NCBI GenBank assembly: GCA_004352715.1
Contig: SCFE01000092.1
Location: forward strand, 974,969 to 1,038,968
DNA from: Hofstenia miamia
Taxonomy: Eukaryota > Xenacoelomorpha > Acoela
Length of the DNA: 64,000 nucleotides
Reading direction: 5' to 3'
Part shown: piece by piece, positions 1-13,734 of the stretch
How positions within the stretch are numbered: the stretch's first letter is position 1
Layout: each line of letters starts with the position of its first letter
Made by a program: the position numbers and the translations under genes
The notes under the pieces: generated by a model
What the model was told of the DNA's origin: nothing
The model's database searches: none
The model's input: only the letters and a program-made list of their open reading frames with translations

Positions 1-2339
<2,339 letters not shown>

Positions 2340-2388
2340 CTATATTGGGATGATCAAGCATTTTCATTATCTTTACTTCACGAAACAA
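2340..2388 (-). CDS. par-1: PAR-1/MARK kinase, 49-bp exon (alpha-C helix)
   Basis: This very short exon encodes LFREVKIMKMLDHPNI plus one base of the next Val codon. LFREV carries the conserved alpha-C Glu that pairs with the ATP-binding Lys encoded in the previous exon. The acceptor (ttctttag) is at 2389-2390 and the donor (ATAG|gtacaa) at 2338-2339. Phase is continuous on both sides: it starts on a codon boundary after LQK and ends one base into Val. The intron to the next exon (760-2339) is 1580 bp and the intron before it (2389-2590) only about 200 bp. It was found by looking for the missing LFREV segment between two recognised exons. Confidence 0.92.
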
Positions 2389-2533
2389 CTAAAGAATCAG
2401 CATTATTAAATTACAGCAAAAATTTTGTAAATCAAAATGAATGAATAGAACGCTAAAAATCCACAGATGAGAATCATGGCAGAATTTCATTGTAATTATG
2501 AAACTATTTAAAGGTATGAAAATTATAAAACTA

Positions 2534-2893
<360 letters not shown>

Positions 2894-3408
2894 CTAAAAA
2901 TACAAATTTTGTAATAGCAACTGTATTTTTGATCACTTAGTCATCTAATGTGTCAGTAATACAATATTTCAGAGATTTTAAGTAGAACATATAGAGAGGG
3001 TAGATTGCAACGTGCACTCAAAAAATTCCAACATTCTATATTGAGAAACTATAATGCGGAAGTAAAGGTAAATGCGCACAAAATTGGTAAAAAATACAGT
3101 TTACCAAATCATAGAGAAAAATTCAAAAATAAAGTTCCCATAAAGACAAAAATGTAGTGTTAATAAATTCAAACAATTATTCGGATGGGTTTTACGAAAA
3201 TGTCAGAAGTAGATATTTGATAGGACACTCAGATAGGTTTTATTAGTTTTAGAGACGCGCATGAAATGTGTTTTTGATGCATTTTACCTATAACATTTAA
3301 TTAAAACTATCTGACCTTGTTGGTTACATCTGCGGGTTTGATGAAACACGCTCAATTGAGAAACATCAAAGTTTAAATAAAATCACTTATCTGATGTACT
3401 TTTAAGAG

Positions 3409-3684
3409 AGGCGCGGCTGTAGGATTTGTGAAATTGGTGCGGGGGCACATTCCTCTTTGTGTTGAGAAAATATATAAATATCAAGTAATTTAAACCTCTA
3501 AATTCTAATTAGAAGATTGTAGGGATGGCTAACTAAATTTTGGCATTACACTCTTGTAAACATCAATAGAAAAATAATTGAAATACATAGAAAAGATGTT
3601 TTGCCAAACATGTGCAATTCTTCAAGGGGGGGGGGCACTGGTCCACGGGTGCCTCCCTGCCCCCTCCCCCCAAAGCCGCGCCTG
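3409..3684. mobile_element. hAT-type MITE with 8-bp target-site duplication
   Basis: A 276-bp element inside the 5.9-kb PAR-1 intron. The left end is AGGCGCGGCT (3409) and the right end AGCCGCGCCTG (to 3684), a perfect 10-bp terminal inverted repeat. If one terminal C is lost on the left, it matches the CAGG start usual for hAT elements. The flanks are tttaagag at 3401-3408 and tttaagag at 3685-3692, an exact 8-bp duplication as hAT transposases produce. The interior has G- and C-homopolymer runs near the right end. It has no coding capacity, so it would need a transposase in trans. Confidence 0.75.
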
Positions 3685-4521
3685 TTTAAGAGCGATCCTG
3701 TTTTTATCGATACTTCCCCACAATCAGCAATTTGTGATTACATATATCAGCAAACCTATCTATTAATCAACAATTTATGTGCTCAGTGATTAGGTTTATA
3801 CAGATTCATTTAAGTAGGCCAAACTTTGAACAAACTTAACAGTAAACAAATGCTTAAACTGCTTAAGTACAAGTGTACAATATTGAGCATATACATATAT
3901 ATTTATTTGGTTACAACTCTTGTAGAGCCAGTGTTACACTATTAGCATCAAGCTTACTTAAATATTGGGTACTGTGCAATTATTTCTAAGGAAGTTATAT
4001 TCGTATTAGGCGCTTTGTGTTTTTTTGAAATTCCGATGTAAAAAGAAGTATTATGTGTTATCTAAATGCTTTGTTAGTATCAATGAACACCTCACAAAAG
4101 AATAATGTCGAAAAAATATTTCCAAGATCCCCAACTGCCAATAGGCTTATTGTATTACGGAAAAATTGGTGCCTTACGCGCTTTTTACTACCACGCCTAG
4201 TACATATACTGTGGGGTGCGGAATTTTATACGACTTTCAAAAGTAGTTATTTTAAAAAAAAACTATCGGTATGAGATGTACAATAACAACCAACAAAATA
4301 AACAATTTTAGTTATGCTTCTTTCATAACCCTGATATATAATATATCATTGGTTATATATCATGCACACGCTGTATGAACAACATTTTGAAAAGTCTTAG
4401 GGAATTCTGTATATATATATGTATGTATATATATATATATATTATGAAAGATTTATTCAGCAAACATGTTTCGCTACATACGTATAGCTTCGTCAGTGCA
4501 TATAGAGTATAGAGGGAAAGT

Positions 4522-5278
4522 TTAGAAAAGTTTAAGAATGCTAACATGGTTTAATTGTCTATTTAAAAGTTTTTTACGTTGTTGTTTTATTAATAATGCT
4601 TCAGTGATCTTGGTATGTTTGTTCTTTGTTAATATTTTAAAATGATCTTTTGTTGCTTGGTGATGATGTAAGTAAATTTCTGATGTTAGGTGACCTCTTA
4701 GGTGTTCTTTAATTCTAATTTCCAAATGTCTTCTTGTCTCCCCGATGTATGAGGCGTTACACTCATCACAAGAATATTTATAAACAATAGAAGAAGACAA
4801 GAGCATTGGGATCGGATCTTTGTTTGAGAAAAAGTTTGAGGTCTTAGTTGTTGTAAATGTTGGAATTATCTTAGTTTCATATATCTTTAATTTTTTGTTG
4901 ATTCTTTTAAGTTGGTGTTCGATATATGATTGTCGTTCTTTAATATAAGGTAAATTCCAATAAATGTTTTTAGTTTTATCATTGTTGTCCTTTNGAAGAC
5001 AAGAGCATTGGGATCGGATCTTTGTTTGAGAAAAAGTTTGAGGTCTTAGTTGTTGTAAATGTTGGAATTATCTTAGTTTCATATATCTTTAATTTTTTGT
5101 TGATTCTTTTAAGTTGGTGTTCGATATATGATTGTCGTTCTTTAATATAAGGTAAATTCCAATAAATGTTTTTAGTTTTATCATTGTTGTCCTTTAATTT
5201 GTTGTTAATAAAATATTTATCCAAGCATTTTTTTATTAGATGGTGAGGATAGCCATTATTAGAAACGCTGTTTCTCAT
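4522..5278 (-). pseudogene. Penelope-like element GIY-YIG endonuclease, C-terminal fragment
   Basis: Two in-strand pieces are readable. 4979-5278 gives a basic linker containing WNLPYIKERQSYIEHQLKRI and NFFSNKDPIPMLLS. 4522-4806 continues with YKYSCDECNASYIGETRRHL, then EIRIKEHLRGHLTSEIYLHH. The Cys-x2-Cys before YIGETRRHLE and the following Arg/Glu/His spacing are characteristic of the GIY-YIG endonuclease fused to Penelope reverse transcriptases, which nicks the target DNA. The pieces overlap through the 201-bp duplication (4793-4993 = 4995-5195), so the apparent interruption may not be real. Without the RT domain the element is dead on arrival, typical of 5' truncation. Confidence 0.8.
4793..5195. 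repeat. 201-bp perfect direct duplication around a single N
   Basis: Bases 4793-4993 (starting gaagacaagagc, ending gtccttt) recur identically at 4995-5195, separated only by the N at 4994. Identity over 201 bp with a one-base gap is what an unrecognised contig overlap looks like, so I regard this as an assembly artefact rather than biology. Confidence 0.8.
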
Positions 5279-5290
5279 ACTTGTAGGAAG

Positions 5291-6458
5291 TAAGTCTCAT
5301 GAGAAGTTACGTTCCATTTACCGGTACTAAACACTTGCCTGTTCAAAGTTAACTCATCTTACGGTAACTATCTTAAAGCTAGAGGAGTCCTAGCAGTGTC
5401 CCTAACAACGAAACATTTCCATTACTTTAAAACGCATTGGAATCGTTTTCATCTTAGTTTTCAATGTTTGTGTGCATGTATGTCTGTATAAAATAATTAC
5501 TTATCATTGTTAATTGTTATTAGGACGTATGCAAGTATTAATCACGAAAAGTTTTGTTTAGACCTTTGTTTGGAAGATGCAGGCGATGATTATGCCAGTA
5601 CTACTCAAATTAAATCAGAAGTAAATCGCGAAAGGGGTATTCCAGATTTGCAGCAACAAGTCTTTGTGAAACAACCACTTCGTGATCCGAAATCGTTGCC
5701 AACTTATCTACCAAAAGTTTGTATTCGACCTGTACTGTGAAATGCAATTTTATTCCTTTTTGTTTCATAAACCTAAGAACGTTTAAAAATGTATATGTGG
5801 AATAGTTTAATATTTGACTAAGTAAGAAATACAAGGACATTTTATAGATGATAATTTTATTTGTTATACTTCTTAGTGTTATACTAAATACACCGTTTTG
5901 TGTAAAAAGTCATAAATCACTAAGCATCTTTATTACGTTAAGCTACAAGCCGGCCGCGATTCAGAGGGGCATCGGGAGGTTTGATCCCCTTCCAAATCTT
6001 TCTGAAAATTTACATACAAGTGTATCCAGAATAAAAAATAATATATATAGTAATATTCCAAAACTATATATTAAAATTTCCATTCAGTATTGTATGACTA
6101 TCATGGTTAATATCAGTGGCGGCTCGTGCATGCAAAATTTAGGCAACCAACTATTTTTTTGTGTAACCAAAATAGTGTAAGTTATAAACCATGAAAAATT
6201 TATTTATAAAAGAAAACCCCGAGACAATTTTTCCCAGAAATTTATCTGTAATATTATTATAGAAATAACTTCAATAAAATTGCTAATGATTTCTGTAGTT
6301 TTTTCTCCTCTGATCGGTTATTCTTGTATTTGTTTAAAATCTCTTTAACCAGAAAATAATCATTCTGCAAGACGGTGATCAAAACCCAATAGTTTGTATT
6401 AATTCAAATATTTACATATTTTCNCTTTCATAATATGCTAAGTCTTAGCAAAATATCA

Positions 6459-6496
<38 letters not shown>

Positions 6497-7631
6497 TAAT
6501 AAATTTATCATATAAACATCTAACTGAGATATACAGCTAGACACAGATAAATCGGGACAATTAAGAATTGCACTATCTTATTAGGAGTTATTAGCAATAA
6601 GATAGTTAAAGTTTTTGCATATGAAGATGCGACATGGAATTCGATCGTCTACATATTTCGACAAACTAATAAATCACCTACTCGCTTAATAAAGTAACAA
6701 TATGTGAGCTAGTAATTAGAAAACAATAGACATAACAGATAGCACTAAGTACTTTATGGAGGATTAAGTTTTATTACTATAAAATTAATGAGACGTCACA
6801 CCTTCATATCGATATTACACAAATAAAACCTGTTAGTGTTAAAATATCTTCAACAAGAATTTTTAGCGTTTCTTGGATGAAATGAATTAGTTGTAAACTC
6901 AACTAAATAGAGGTCATTATGGAGAAAGAGGAATTACTCTCCAAACAGTAACCACCGGAAGGCAGGAGTGTAAAACAATTACATTATATCGATCCCACAA
7001 TGACGAGGTAGAATAAATTGACACTGCACAATTTAATGGCAGCACAAGTGGTGCCCCTAAGGCAGTAAAATAACGAACAAATTTTAATGGAGCCACAGTT
7101 TAAGCCAACGGAATAATAGCGGTGACAATGTCAAGAATGAACAATGCATTCATTGCTTAATTAACCATCACATCAATATACCCTGGGAATGAATATATAG
7201 TGTGGTGCAAAATTGTATATTTCATTGCATGAATTTCGCAATGCTATAGAAAAGCAATATTCATTTCGTACGATTTGTATTTGCACTTTTCTTGTTGGTT
7301 CAAAAAATTGAAATTCAAATTTAGTTGCATGACACATCCTTTATCAAGAAAATGTTAGATTTATTAAAATGAAAACAAACAGTGAGACGATTCAAGCATC
7401 GAATGTGCATTTATTCTAATGTCGACTAAATTATGCAAAGAAAATAAACTTGCATTGTTGTGTGTCTACAGTGACAATCTGTCACATTATGAAACGTTTA
7501 CATTTATGTCAACAATACTCTCTAGCATTTGTTATTAAGAAATTGAAACGAACACTGGGTACTTAGGGCTAAATCACAATTCTTACACAAAAAATCGCAA
7601 CAGAAAATAAGGCCAATCAATGTGCAATATA
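5291..7631. other. PAR-1 intron interval with TE debris and (TA)n
   Basis: Overlapping open frames on both strands at 5507-5840 are GC-richer than the flanks and look like a decayed coding fragment; I could not name the family. A sequence at about 6114-6150 begins cagtggcggctcgtgcatgc, which resembles the terminus of a hAT-type element. A (TA)n microsatellite lies at 6463-6493. A single N sits at 6424. No host exon was recognised. Confidence 0.4.
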
Positions 7632-8604
7632 CAGTAGCGAGCAAAATGATCAGAACGATAGTTCCAATAGGAACAAATCCTTCATAGCAAGCCCACCAGG
7701 GCCTATAAACCGTTAAAATCTTCAGCATTTTTTCTAGACTTATGGATAATAAAATGGAAAACTCTTATTCCGAATAAATAATTTATTAGCAATTTATAAC
7801 AAAATTATAAAATAGAACGATGAAAGAAATCATACACTTTACCTAGATAGATTACTTAAATTTAGTCAAACCTCGAACGATTCATAGTTGGAACAAATCG
7901 GAGTTCGAATAAAAAATTCAAGAAATTTTTGTTTCGCAGTTCGTACAAGAATCGGACATCGAACATTTCTATCGCTGTCTTTGTTAACAACCACTCCCGT
8001 TTACGAACTTGCAGGGATTTACTCTCATTATTATGTTAGTTTTTGAAGCGTTTTAGCCTCTAATAGTGCATCCAAAGAAAGTTAGTGCAAGCAGTAAAGC
8101 TGCTACAAGTGAAAAACTATTGAATTTAAGAAAGAAATAGTAGCAAAATGTGAAGATATACATTGCTTTATATGTGTTTAGCATTTAATGTGCAATTTTG
8201 TGTATAAAATAATGCAATGTTCAAGTCGATTTATGTAAGGCCTCTCAATAAAAGTCTTGATTGATTTTGCTGTGTGGAATGAATATCGCTGGCTGGTTGA
8301 CAGCATTTACAAATTTCTGACATAGCAGTTGGTTCTTCCAACGCAAAACAGATGGAAATTCCAAACAAAAGCACTTAAATTTCATAAAAAAGGAATCGTG
8401 TGAGGTGAAAATGTACTATACTAAACTACAGTTAGTTCCCTCTTTACTACCAGGGAAGTGAACAGTAAAATGGGCTCATATTGCAGAAAAAAAGCAATAA
8501 TCTAAACAACTTTTTTATTCAGAATACAAAAAATGCCTATAAGGCTCGTTAGGGAGAATTTTCTTCTACTAGAACCCTCGTTCTGATCATTTTGCTTGCT
8601 ACTG
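7632..8604. mobile_element. Tc1-type non-autonomous element with 26-bp TIRs
   Basis: The left end reads cagtagcgagcaaaatgatc then agaacg (7632-7657). The right end at 8579-8604 is its inverse complement with one mismatch. The left end abuts TA; the right abuts CA, a one-base decay of TA. Length is 973 bp with no transposase frame. Inside, at about 7864-8160, a stretch starts tcaaacctcgaacgattc and later reads PKKVSASSKAATSEKLLN, reminiscent of a pogo/Tigger end and N-terminus; that is a weak resemblance. The element lies in the PAR-1 intron next to the proposed first exon. Confidence 0.65.
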
Positions 8605-8782
8605 CATATAACAAGACAAAAAATTTATACGACAAGCACAACACTTAAAGAAAATAAAAGCGAAAAATTTTAATGTCCGCACGTGGAAACTGTAGCTTTA
8701 TCCGGTAGTAAGAATGAAAATATTCACGTATAAATTCAGAAAACAAATTAATCAATGAAAAACAATTCAATTTTACACTGAC

Positions 8783-8896
8783 CTGCAAAACCATGTGTAA
8801 TAGTTTATAGGGATGAGCAGAAGACCCCACAGCGATGGAAGAGGGTCGACCATTACTTAGTTGTTTAAACTCTGGTGCGCGTGCAATCAAAACCAT
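8783..8896 (-). CDS. par-1: Probable first coding exon of the PAR-1/MARK gene
   Basis: 38 codons run from an ATG at 8894-8896 to a strong donor (TTGCAG|gtcagtg, GT at 8781-8782). The peptide begins MVLIARAPEFKQLSNGRPSS and contains SSAHPYKLLHMVLQ. An in-frame TAA lies a few codons upstream of the ATG, supporting this start. The stretch is richer in G+C than its surroundings, as the known exons are. It ends in phase 0, and the next PAR-1 exon at 2893 begins in phase 0, so they join without frameshift across a 5.9-kb intron. MARK N-termini are poorly conserved, so the assignment rests on strand, phase and position. It could be an alternative first exon or belong to another transcript. Confidence 0.5.
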
Positions 8897-10587
8897 CTCC
8901 GACGTGAAAACTGCGATTTAATGAGTTAAAACAAACAGGTGATGCGGTGCCAAATTTAAACGGTGCAGACAAATTGCAAATGAAACTAGAAAGCTATCAA
9001 CAGCAATAATTCACAAAAATTTACTACAAATGTGATGCTTAATTAACCTTCGTCACAATGATGTGTGTCATACTAGCCAAATAGTCATCGGAACTGCGCA
9101 TTGAGGTGGGAAGATCTTTGTAATGAAATTGTTTCTTTATTACATTGCAATTGACTTATAAATAAAATTAAACCTTTTATTGAATAAACATTGAAATCAG
9201 TGGAACTGCAGCTTAATTAAGATCCACAGTTCATGTTTACAGCAGAAGTAATTATTACATTTTCAACGATTGAGATGAAATCAGGTAAAAACATTTATTA
9301 TTAAGATTTTTACAATTATTTTAAAAAATATATATTATTAACTCAATTTTATATAAATTATTAACTGCGAATGTGAAATTGAAATGTCTTAAATTTAAAA
9401 AGGGAAATTGTCAATCATAACCACCTTATATGTAAGACAGTAAAGAATTAAAGGAATAAGAATGCTGATTCAATAATGATTTATGATAATCCATAAAACT
9501 TAGATGTAATTAATTGATTATATTTAAACCAGCACTTAACAAAAATTAAATATTCATCTTAAATGAAATTGCATTTATCAATAGTTCATACATCGGAGTC
9601 ACATAGCAGCATACGTCTAAAGTGTGCTAACAATTTGAAGATTGTATACAATGGAATGATAGTGCCTATGAATAAATCTGTTAAAATTAAGATTTCTCAA
9701 GGTAATATACAATGCAACGCTCCAAAACCACCAATATTTTCACATTATACATTTGTATTCAAATACTTCTAACTGCGTTACAAACTAGCCCTTCAACAAA
9801 TCATTTTAAACCTAATTGTGCCTATTAATAAAGTAATAGGAAGTGCAAACAATTCAGAAGTTTATCAGATACTTCAAACTTCAATTCTATAGATGAGCAA
9901 AAATGAAAAGATATCTAAGATGCGAAAAGAAATTGTATACAATAAACAACTGGGAAATATATATAAAAATATACTTTCCAAAATTTAAAATTACAGTTGT
10001 TCTGAAAATGAAACACAAAGCAGCAAATATGTTCGAGGACGTTCACCTAAAAATGCTATAAAGAAGAAATCAAAATCAAAGATCAATGACTTTCTGATGC
10101 GAATTATATTTACTACAATTATTGTATGTCTACGTAAGGAGATCGTTTTCATCGCAATTGCTTTATTTGCAATCTGCCAGTTTTCAAACTAACATTTATC
10201 GAGCGTAATTATAATTGAAAATTTCTAAAATGAAGAAAATTTTACTGGCAGCAATTCTAAATCAAAAGAATACATAGATGAAATGTATTATCTAGGAATG
10301 TATCAACAATAGCTACACTATGAAAATGTTTGTTTAAATGCCTAAAATGTACATCGATCATTTGAATATAGTGACTGAACAAAATATGTATTAGCTAAGA
10401 AGCGCAAAAGATTTATAAAAATCCTCGCAAACGTTGTGCAATATGTTCACTCAATCGTCAATGTTAATTGTAAGTTTTAATTCAATAATTAAACAATCTA
10501 TGGATATAATATAGCAGAATTGTGTGCGATCTCGGTGGATAGTTGGCATGGATATTGTACTTCAAAACCTTGATGTTGTCAAAAATT
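8897..10587. other. AT-rich interval, no recognised content
   Basis: This is the region upstream of the proposed PAR-1 first exon and before the possible prefoldin exon. It should contain promoters of the divergent transcripts if both are real. I see no clear core promoter motif, only AT-rich sequence. Confidence 0.35.
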
Positions 10588-10663
10588 ATGATACAAGAAG
10601 GTAAAAACATTCTTACACACGGGATACCTAAATCTCAGTTTTTAGTGGACAATGTTGAAGAAG
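10588..10663 (+). CDS. Possible first coding exon of prefoldin subunit 3 (VBP1-like)
   Basis: From ATG 10588 the frame reads MIQEGKNILTHGIPKSQFLV then DNVEE, and reaches a good donor (GAAGAAG|gtcagtt, GT at 10664-10665). The segment GIPKSQFLVDNVEE resembles the short N-terminal motif of prefoldin subunit 3 (GIPxAxFVEDV), which precedes its first coiled-coil helix in the cytosolic chaperone that delivers actin and tubulin to CCT. Only about 14 residues carry the signal, and I did not find the next exon (LDEQYQKYKFME-like) downstream on the plus strand. A few bases upstream another ATG (MLSKIMIQEG) could serve as start. This could be a chance match or a retained gene relic. Confidence 0.25.
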
Positions 10664-12363
10664 GTCAGTTAGTTTTAAATAGCCATTATTTATGCATTAT
10701 CTGTGTTTTAATAATGATGCGGACACAATTCCTCTTAAACAATCTATAGAAAAAACATTACAAGACAAAATAGCAAGCGCGTAAATATATATATATTAAT
10801 ATATATAGTAGGAAAATTGGTGCCGATATTTTATTACAAAACACACTATTAGGCATGTTGCGTAAGCTAAATACGACACAAAATTAGATAAATCTGCATG
10901 CGGAATATTATTAAAAATTCCATTTTAAATAGTTCACATGTAATAAAAAAATATTGCTTGTACTATAAGAAGTTCAAATATAATGAAATTTGGACAGCTA
11001 GAATTCGATAATCTGACATTGCTTATTACTTCAATAATCCAAACAAACATTCTTGATATGACAAACTTGTAATCCACGTAGTAATATAAATTCCACTAAC
11101 CATTTCAACATAAAGCTAAAGAGCTCACTGATATAAATAATTTTAAGAATTTCGCAATAAATGATTAATGTTTTGTGAGAATATATCAGTTCAATTTAAC
11201 AATATTTTGATCACAAATTTACAATTTGAAAATGGAACACACAGTACTTATAGCTCAATCAATCAAATTGCTGCATTAGGAAATACTTTTTCAATTTTTT
11301 TTCATAAACTCACATTCATCTACCCACCATTTATATAATTTTGTGCATTAGTTTTTAAGAGATTTCTCGTAAAGAAATAGTTTTCAAAATTTTATAAAAA
11401 ATAAAATATATATTTTAACAAAGTTGTAACTTAATATTCTCAAGCAAAGTACTAAGAAACATTTTGGGAGGATTTAGAAATTAAGATTTACTACTCTTAA
11501 CTTGAATTAAATTAAAAATTAAAATTGACTTAACCAGAGTATATTTATTCTGTTTAACAAAACGGGTAACATTAGCACTATGTGACACATAAATAGGCAC
11601 AACGTTGAAATGGATACAGGCGTTGCTACATTTAATTATATTTCGATATAGGCTGGACATTGACAGAGTATAGATTCATTAATTGGTAATGGATCGTGAG
11701 AGCCATTCTATATAATTCACTGCACTTGAACTACAAAAAACATAGTAGTTTAACCGTATATAATGACCACCTTCTTAAAGCGACCATTATAGCTAGGTTA
11801 TAAACGAGAAAATTAGAATAATCAAGAAACCTAATTCAGATTATTTAAAATTCTTTGTTAAAACAAAGTTTACATGTAGGACGACATATTTATTTCATAA
11901 AGGTCCGTGTATCCGACCACCTTCTGTAACTTCTTGATCTCAGATGTTGCCGTTGAATACAGATTTATTTGACTGCATTAAAATTTGTTCGCAAACATCA
12001 CACTATTTGTTTGCACATTTGAAATTTTCGATATATAGTACAATTTAATATCCTTAAATCAATAATAAAACGGTATTTGCTACACTGCATGTGTTTAATA
12101 AAATCACAAATTATATAAGCTGAGAAGCATGTGTTTAATAAAATCACAAATTATATAAGCTGAGATCTGTAAAAAATCTAAGGGATTGGGTTTGTGAAAA
12201 TTCTCTTACAATAGACAGAAAACATCTAATCAAATTATAAAATTGGATTGATACATTCCCGCCATCCTACCATAAACGAAAAAGTTCGAAAAGAATTTAA
12301 CAAATGACAACAATATTTGTCGAAACATAAAAAAAGAAAATATATAATTCATATATATATATA
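10664..12363. other. AT-rich interval with a 40-bp tandem duplication
   Basis: No recognised exon. At 12087-12165 a 40-bp unit beginning gcatgtgtttaataaaatca is present twice in tandem. A stretch near 11757-11800 (tataatgaccaccttcttaa) resembles transposon termini that recur elsewhere in the window (21.8-21.96 kb). The interval ends in a TA-rich run at the N gap. Confidence 0.4.
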
Positions 12364-12830
12364 NNNNNNNNNNNNNNNNNNNNNNNNNNNNNNNNNNNNN
12401 NNNNNNNNNNNNNNNNNNNNNNNNNNNNNNNNNNNNNNNNNNNNNNNNNNNNNNNNNNNNNNNNNNNNNNNNNNNNNNNNNNNNNNNNNNNNNNNNNNNN
12501 NNNNNNNNNNNNNNNNNNNNNNNNNNNNNNNNNNNNNNNNNNNNNNNNNNNNNNNNNNNNNNNNNNNNNNNNNNNNNNNNNNNNNNNNNNNNNNNNNNNN
12601 NNNNNNNNNNNNNNNNNNNNNNNNNNNNNNNNNNNNNNNNNNNNNNNNNNNNNNNNNNNNNNNNNNNNNNNNNNNNNNNNNNNNNNNNNNNNNNNNNNNN
12701 NNNNNNNNNNNNNNNNNNNNNNNNNNNNNNNNNNNNNNNNNNNNNNNNNNNNNNNNNNNNNNNNNNNNNNNNNNNNNNNNNNNNNNNNNNNNNNNNNNNN
12801 NNNNNNNNNNNNNNNNNNNNNNNNNNNNNN
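12364..12830. other. Assembly gap (467 Ns)
   Basis: Unknown sequence; the 5' end of the adjacent Tc1 relic probably lies in it. Confidence 0.99.
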
Positions 12831-12837
12831 AAAAGGG

Positions 12838-13734
12838 ACGCGTTTCTGCTGATTACTGGAGCATCCCAGTCTTCGGTACAAAAGTGTTTAGCGAGATATG
12901 ATGCCACCGGTTCCGGTGAATGGGAACAAGTCGATGAAAAGTATTGTCCAAGTGAATCCGACAGCATCTTCTCCCGTCATCAAATCTCAGCTACCCGAAA
13001 CTGTGGTTGTAAGTGATAGAACTATTCGTCGAAGGCTTCAATGTGAATTGGGACTTCGTTCCTATAATCCCGCCACTACTCCAATACTGTCAAAGAAGAA
13101 TGTGATTGACAGACTGACCTTTATCAAATGCTACAGTCACTGGACAACTAATCAGTGACAGAGGGTTTTGTTTTCTGACGAGAGTCTTATCAAACAATTT
13201 TATTGTTTTTCAAGTAGTGTCCGAAGACCAGTGGGCGAGCGATACAACCAAAGATTCACCTTACCCCGAGTAAAGCAGTCCCCTTCTCAAATGATATGGG
13301 GTTGCATCTCAGGATCCGGACGAGTCGGATTATGGTTTCTTCGGGCCAAATCAACGATCAGTAGATTACAGGGAGATACTTCAATTGAAAGTCACACAAT
13401 TGATGGAGATGCTCGAGTGCGATGTGTTTCAACACGACGGTGCCCCGACGCATACTGCAAAATAGGTCACGCCTTGTTAAAACGAAATGATGTTGAAGTC
13501 CTGGGAAAATGGCCTGGAAGTTCTCCAAACCTTAACCCGATCGAAAATTGTTGGGCTGCTGTCAAGAAAAAGGTCTGGGAACTGAAACCAACCTCTCTCA
13601 CAGATCTGAAAAGTAAGATCACACATGTGTGGTGCACCGAAATCAAGCGTGTGTACCGCAAAAGTCTCATTGACTCCATGCCTAGGATATTGGGAGCAGT
13701 TTTATCTGCAAGAGGTGGGTCAACTAAGTACTGA
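12838..13734 (+). pseudogene. Tc1-like transposase, multiply broken
   Basis: The Tc1 transposase is readable across all three frames. A helix-turn-helix segment, ASQSSVQKCLARYDATGS, starts at about 12863. It is followed in another frame by SDRTIRRRLQCELGLRSYNP and, after an in-frame TGA at about 13156, by RVLFSDESLIKQF with the first catalytic Asp. Then come PSQMIWGCISGSGRVG, and (in a shifted frame at about 13355-13460) FQHDGAPTHTAK with the second Asp. Back in the first frame is WPGSSPNLNPIENCW with the third acidic residue (Glu in PIEN). Thus the DDE triad can be located but is split by at least one stop and three frame changes. Its 5' end runs into the gap. No TIR was identified. Confidence 0.85.

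Larger units (their letters stand above)
4430..5290 (-). mobile_element. 5'-truncated Penelope-like element (GIY-YIG endonuclease end)
   Basis: The minus strand carries the 3' part of a Penelope-like retroelement within the PAR-1 intron. Only the C-terminal region is present; the reverse transcriptase core is missing on the 5' side, past 5278. A TA-rich microsatellite (about 4411-4442) lies at the 3' end. The body contains a 201-bp direct duplication around a single N at 4994 that is probably an assembly join. Removing one copy would make the frame continuous from the linker into the endonuclease. Confidence 0.75.

Noticed and set aside
3578-3789. Two proline/glycine-rich plus-strand frames (GGGTGPRVPPCPLPPKP)
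   Set aside because: They are translations of the G- and C-run end of the hAT MITE at 3409-3684.
5507-5840. Overlapping plus and minus frames that look like coding DNA
   Set aside because: Neither strand gives a recognisable family and the frames overlap; mentioned only as unassigned debris in the interval note.
7522-7728. 68-aa minus-strand frame with a strong hydrophobic segment
   Set aside because: The hydrophobic stretch (GTIVLIILLATVY) is encoded by the terminal inverted repeat of the Tc1-type element at 7632-8604, so the frame spans a transposon end and is unlikely to be a gene.
10683-10782. Second prefoldin-3 exon (NNDADTIPLKQSIEKTLQDK)
   Set aside because: It would require a 19-nt intron, and the phase from the donor at 10663 leads to a stop. 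Similarity to the family is not convincing.
12230-12967. Long open frames across the N gap
   Set aside because: Most of the length is unknown bases; the ends are unrelated. The same applies to frames across 36.9, 40.7-41.7 and 43.3-43.7 kb.
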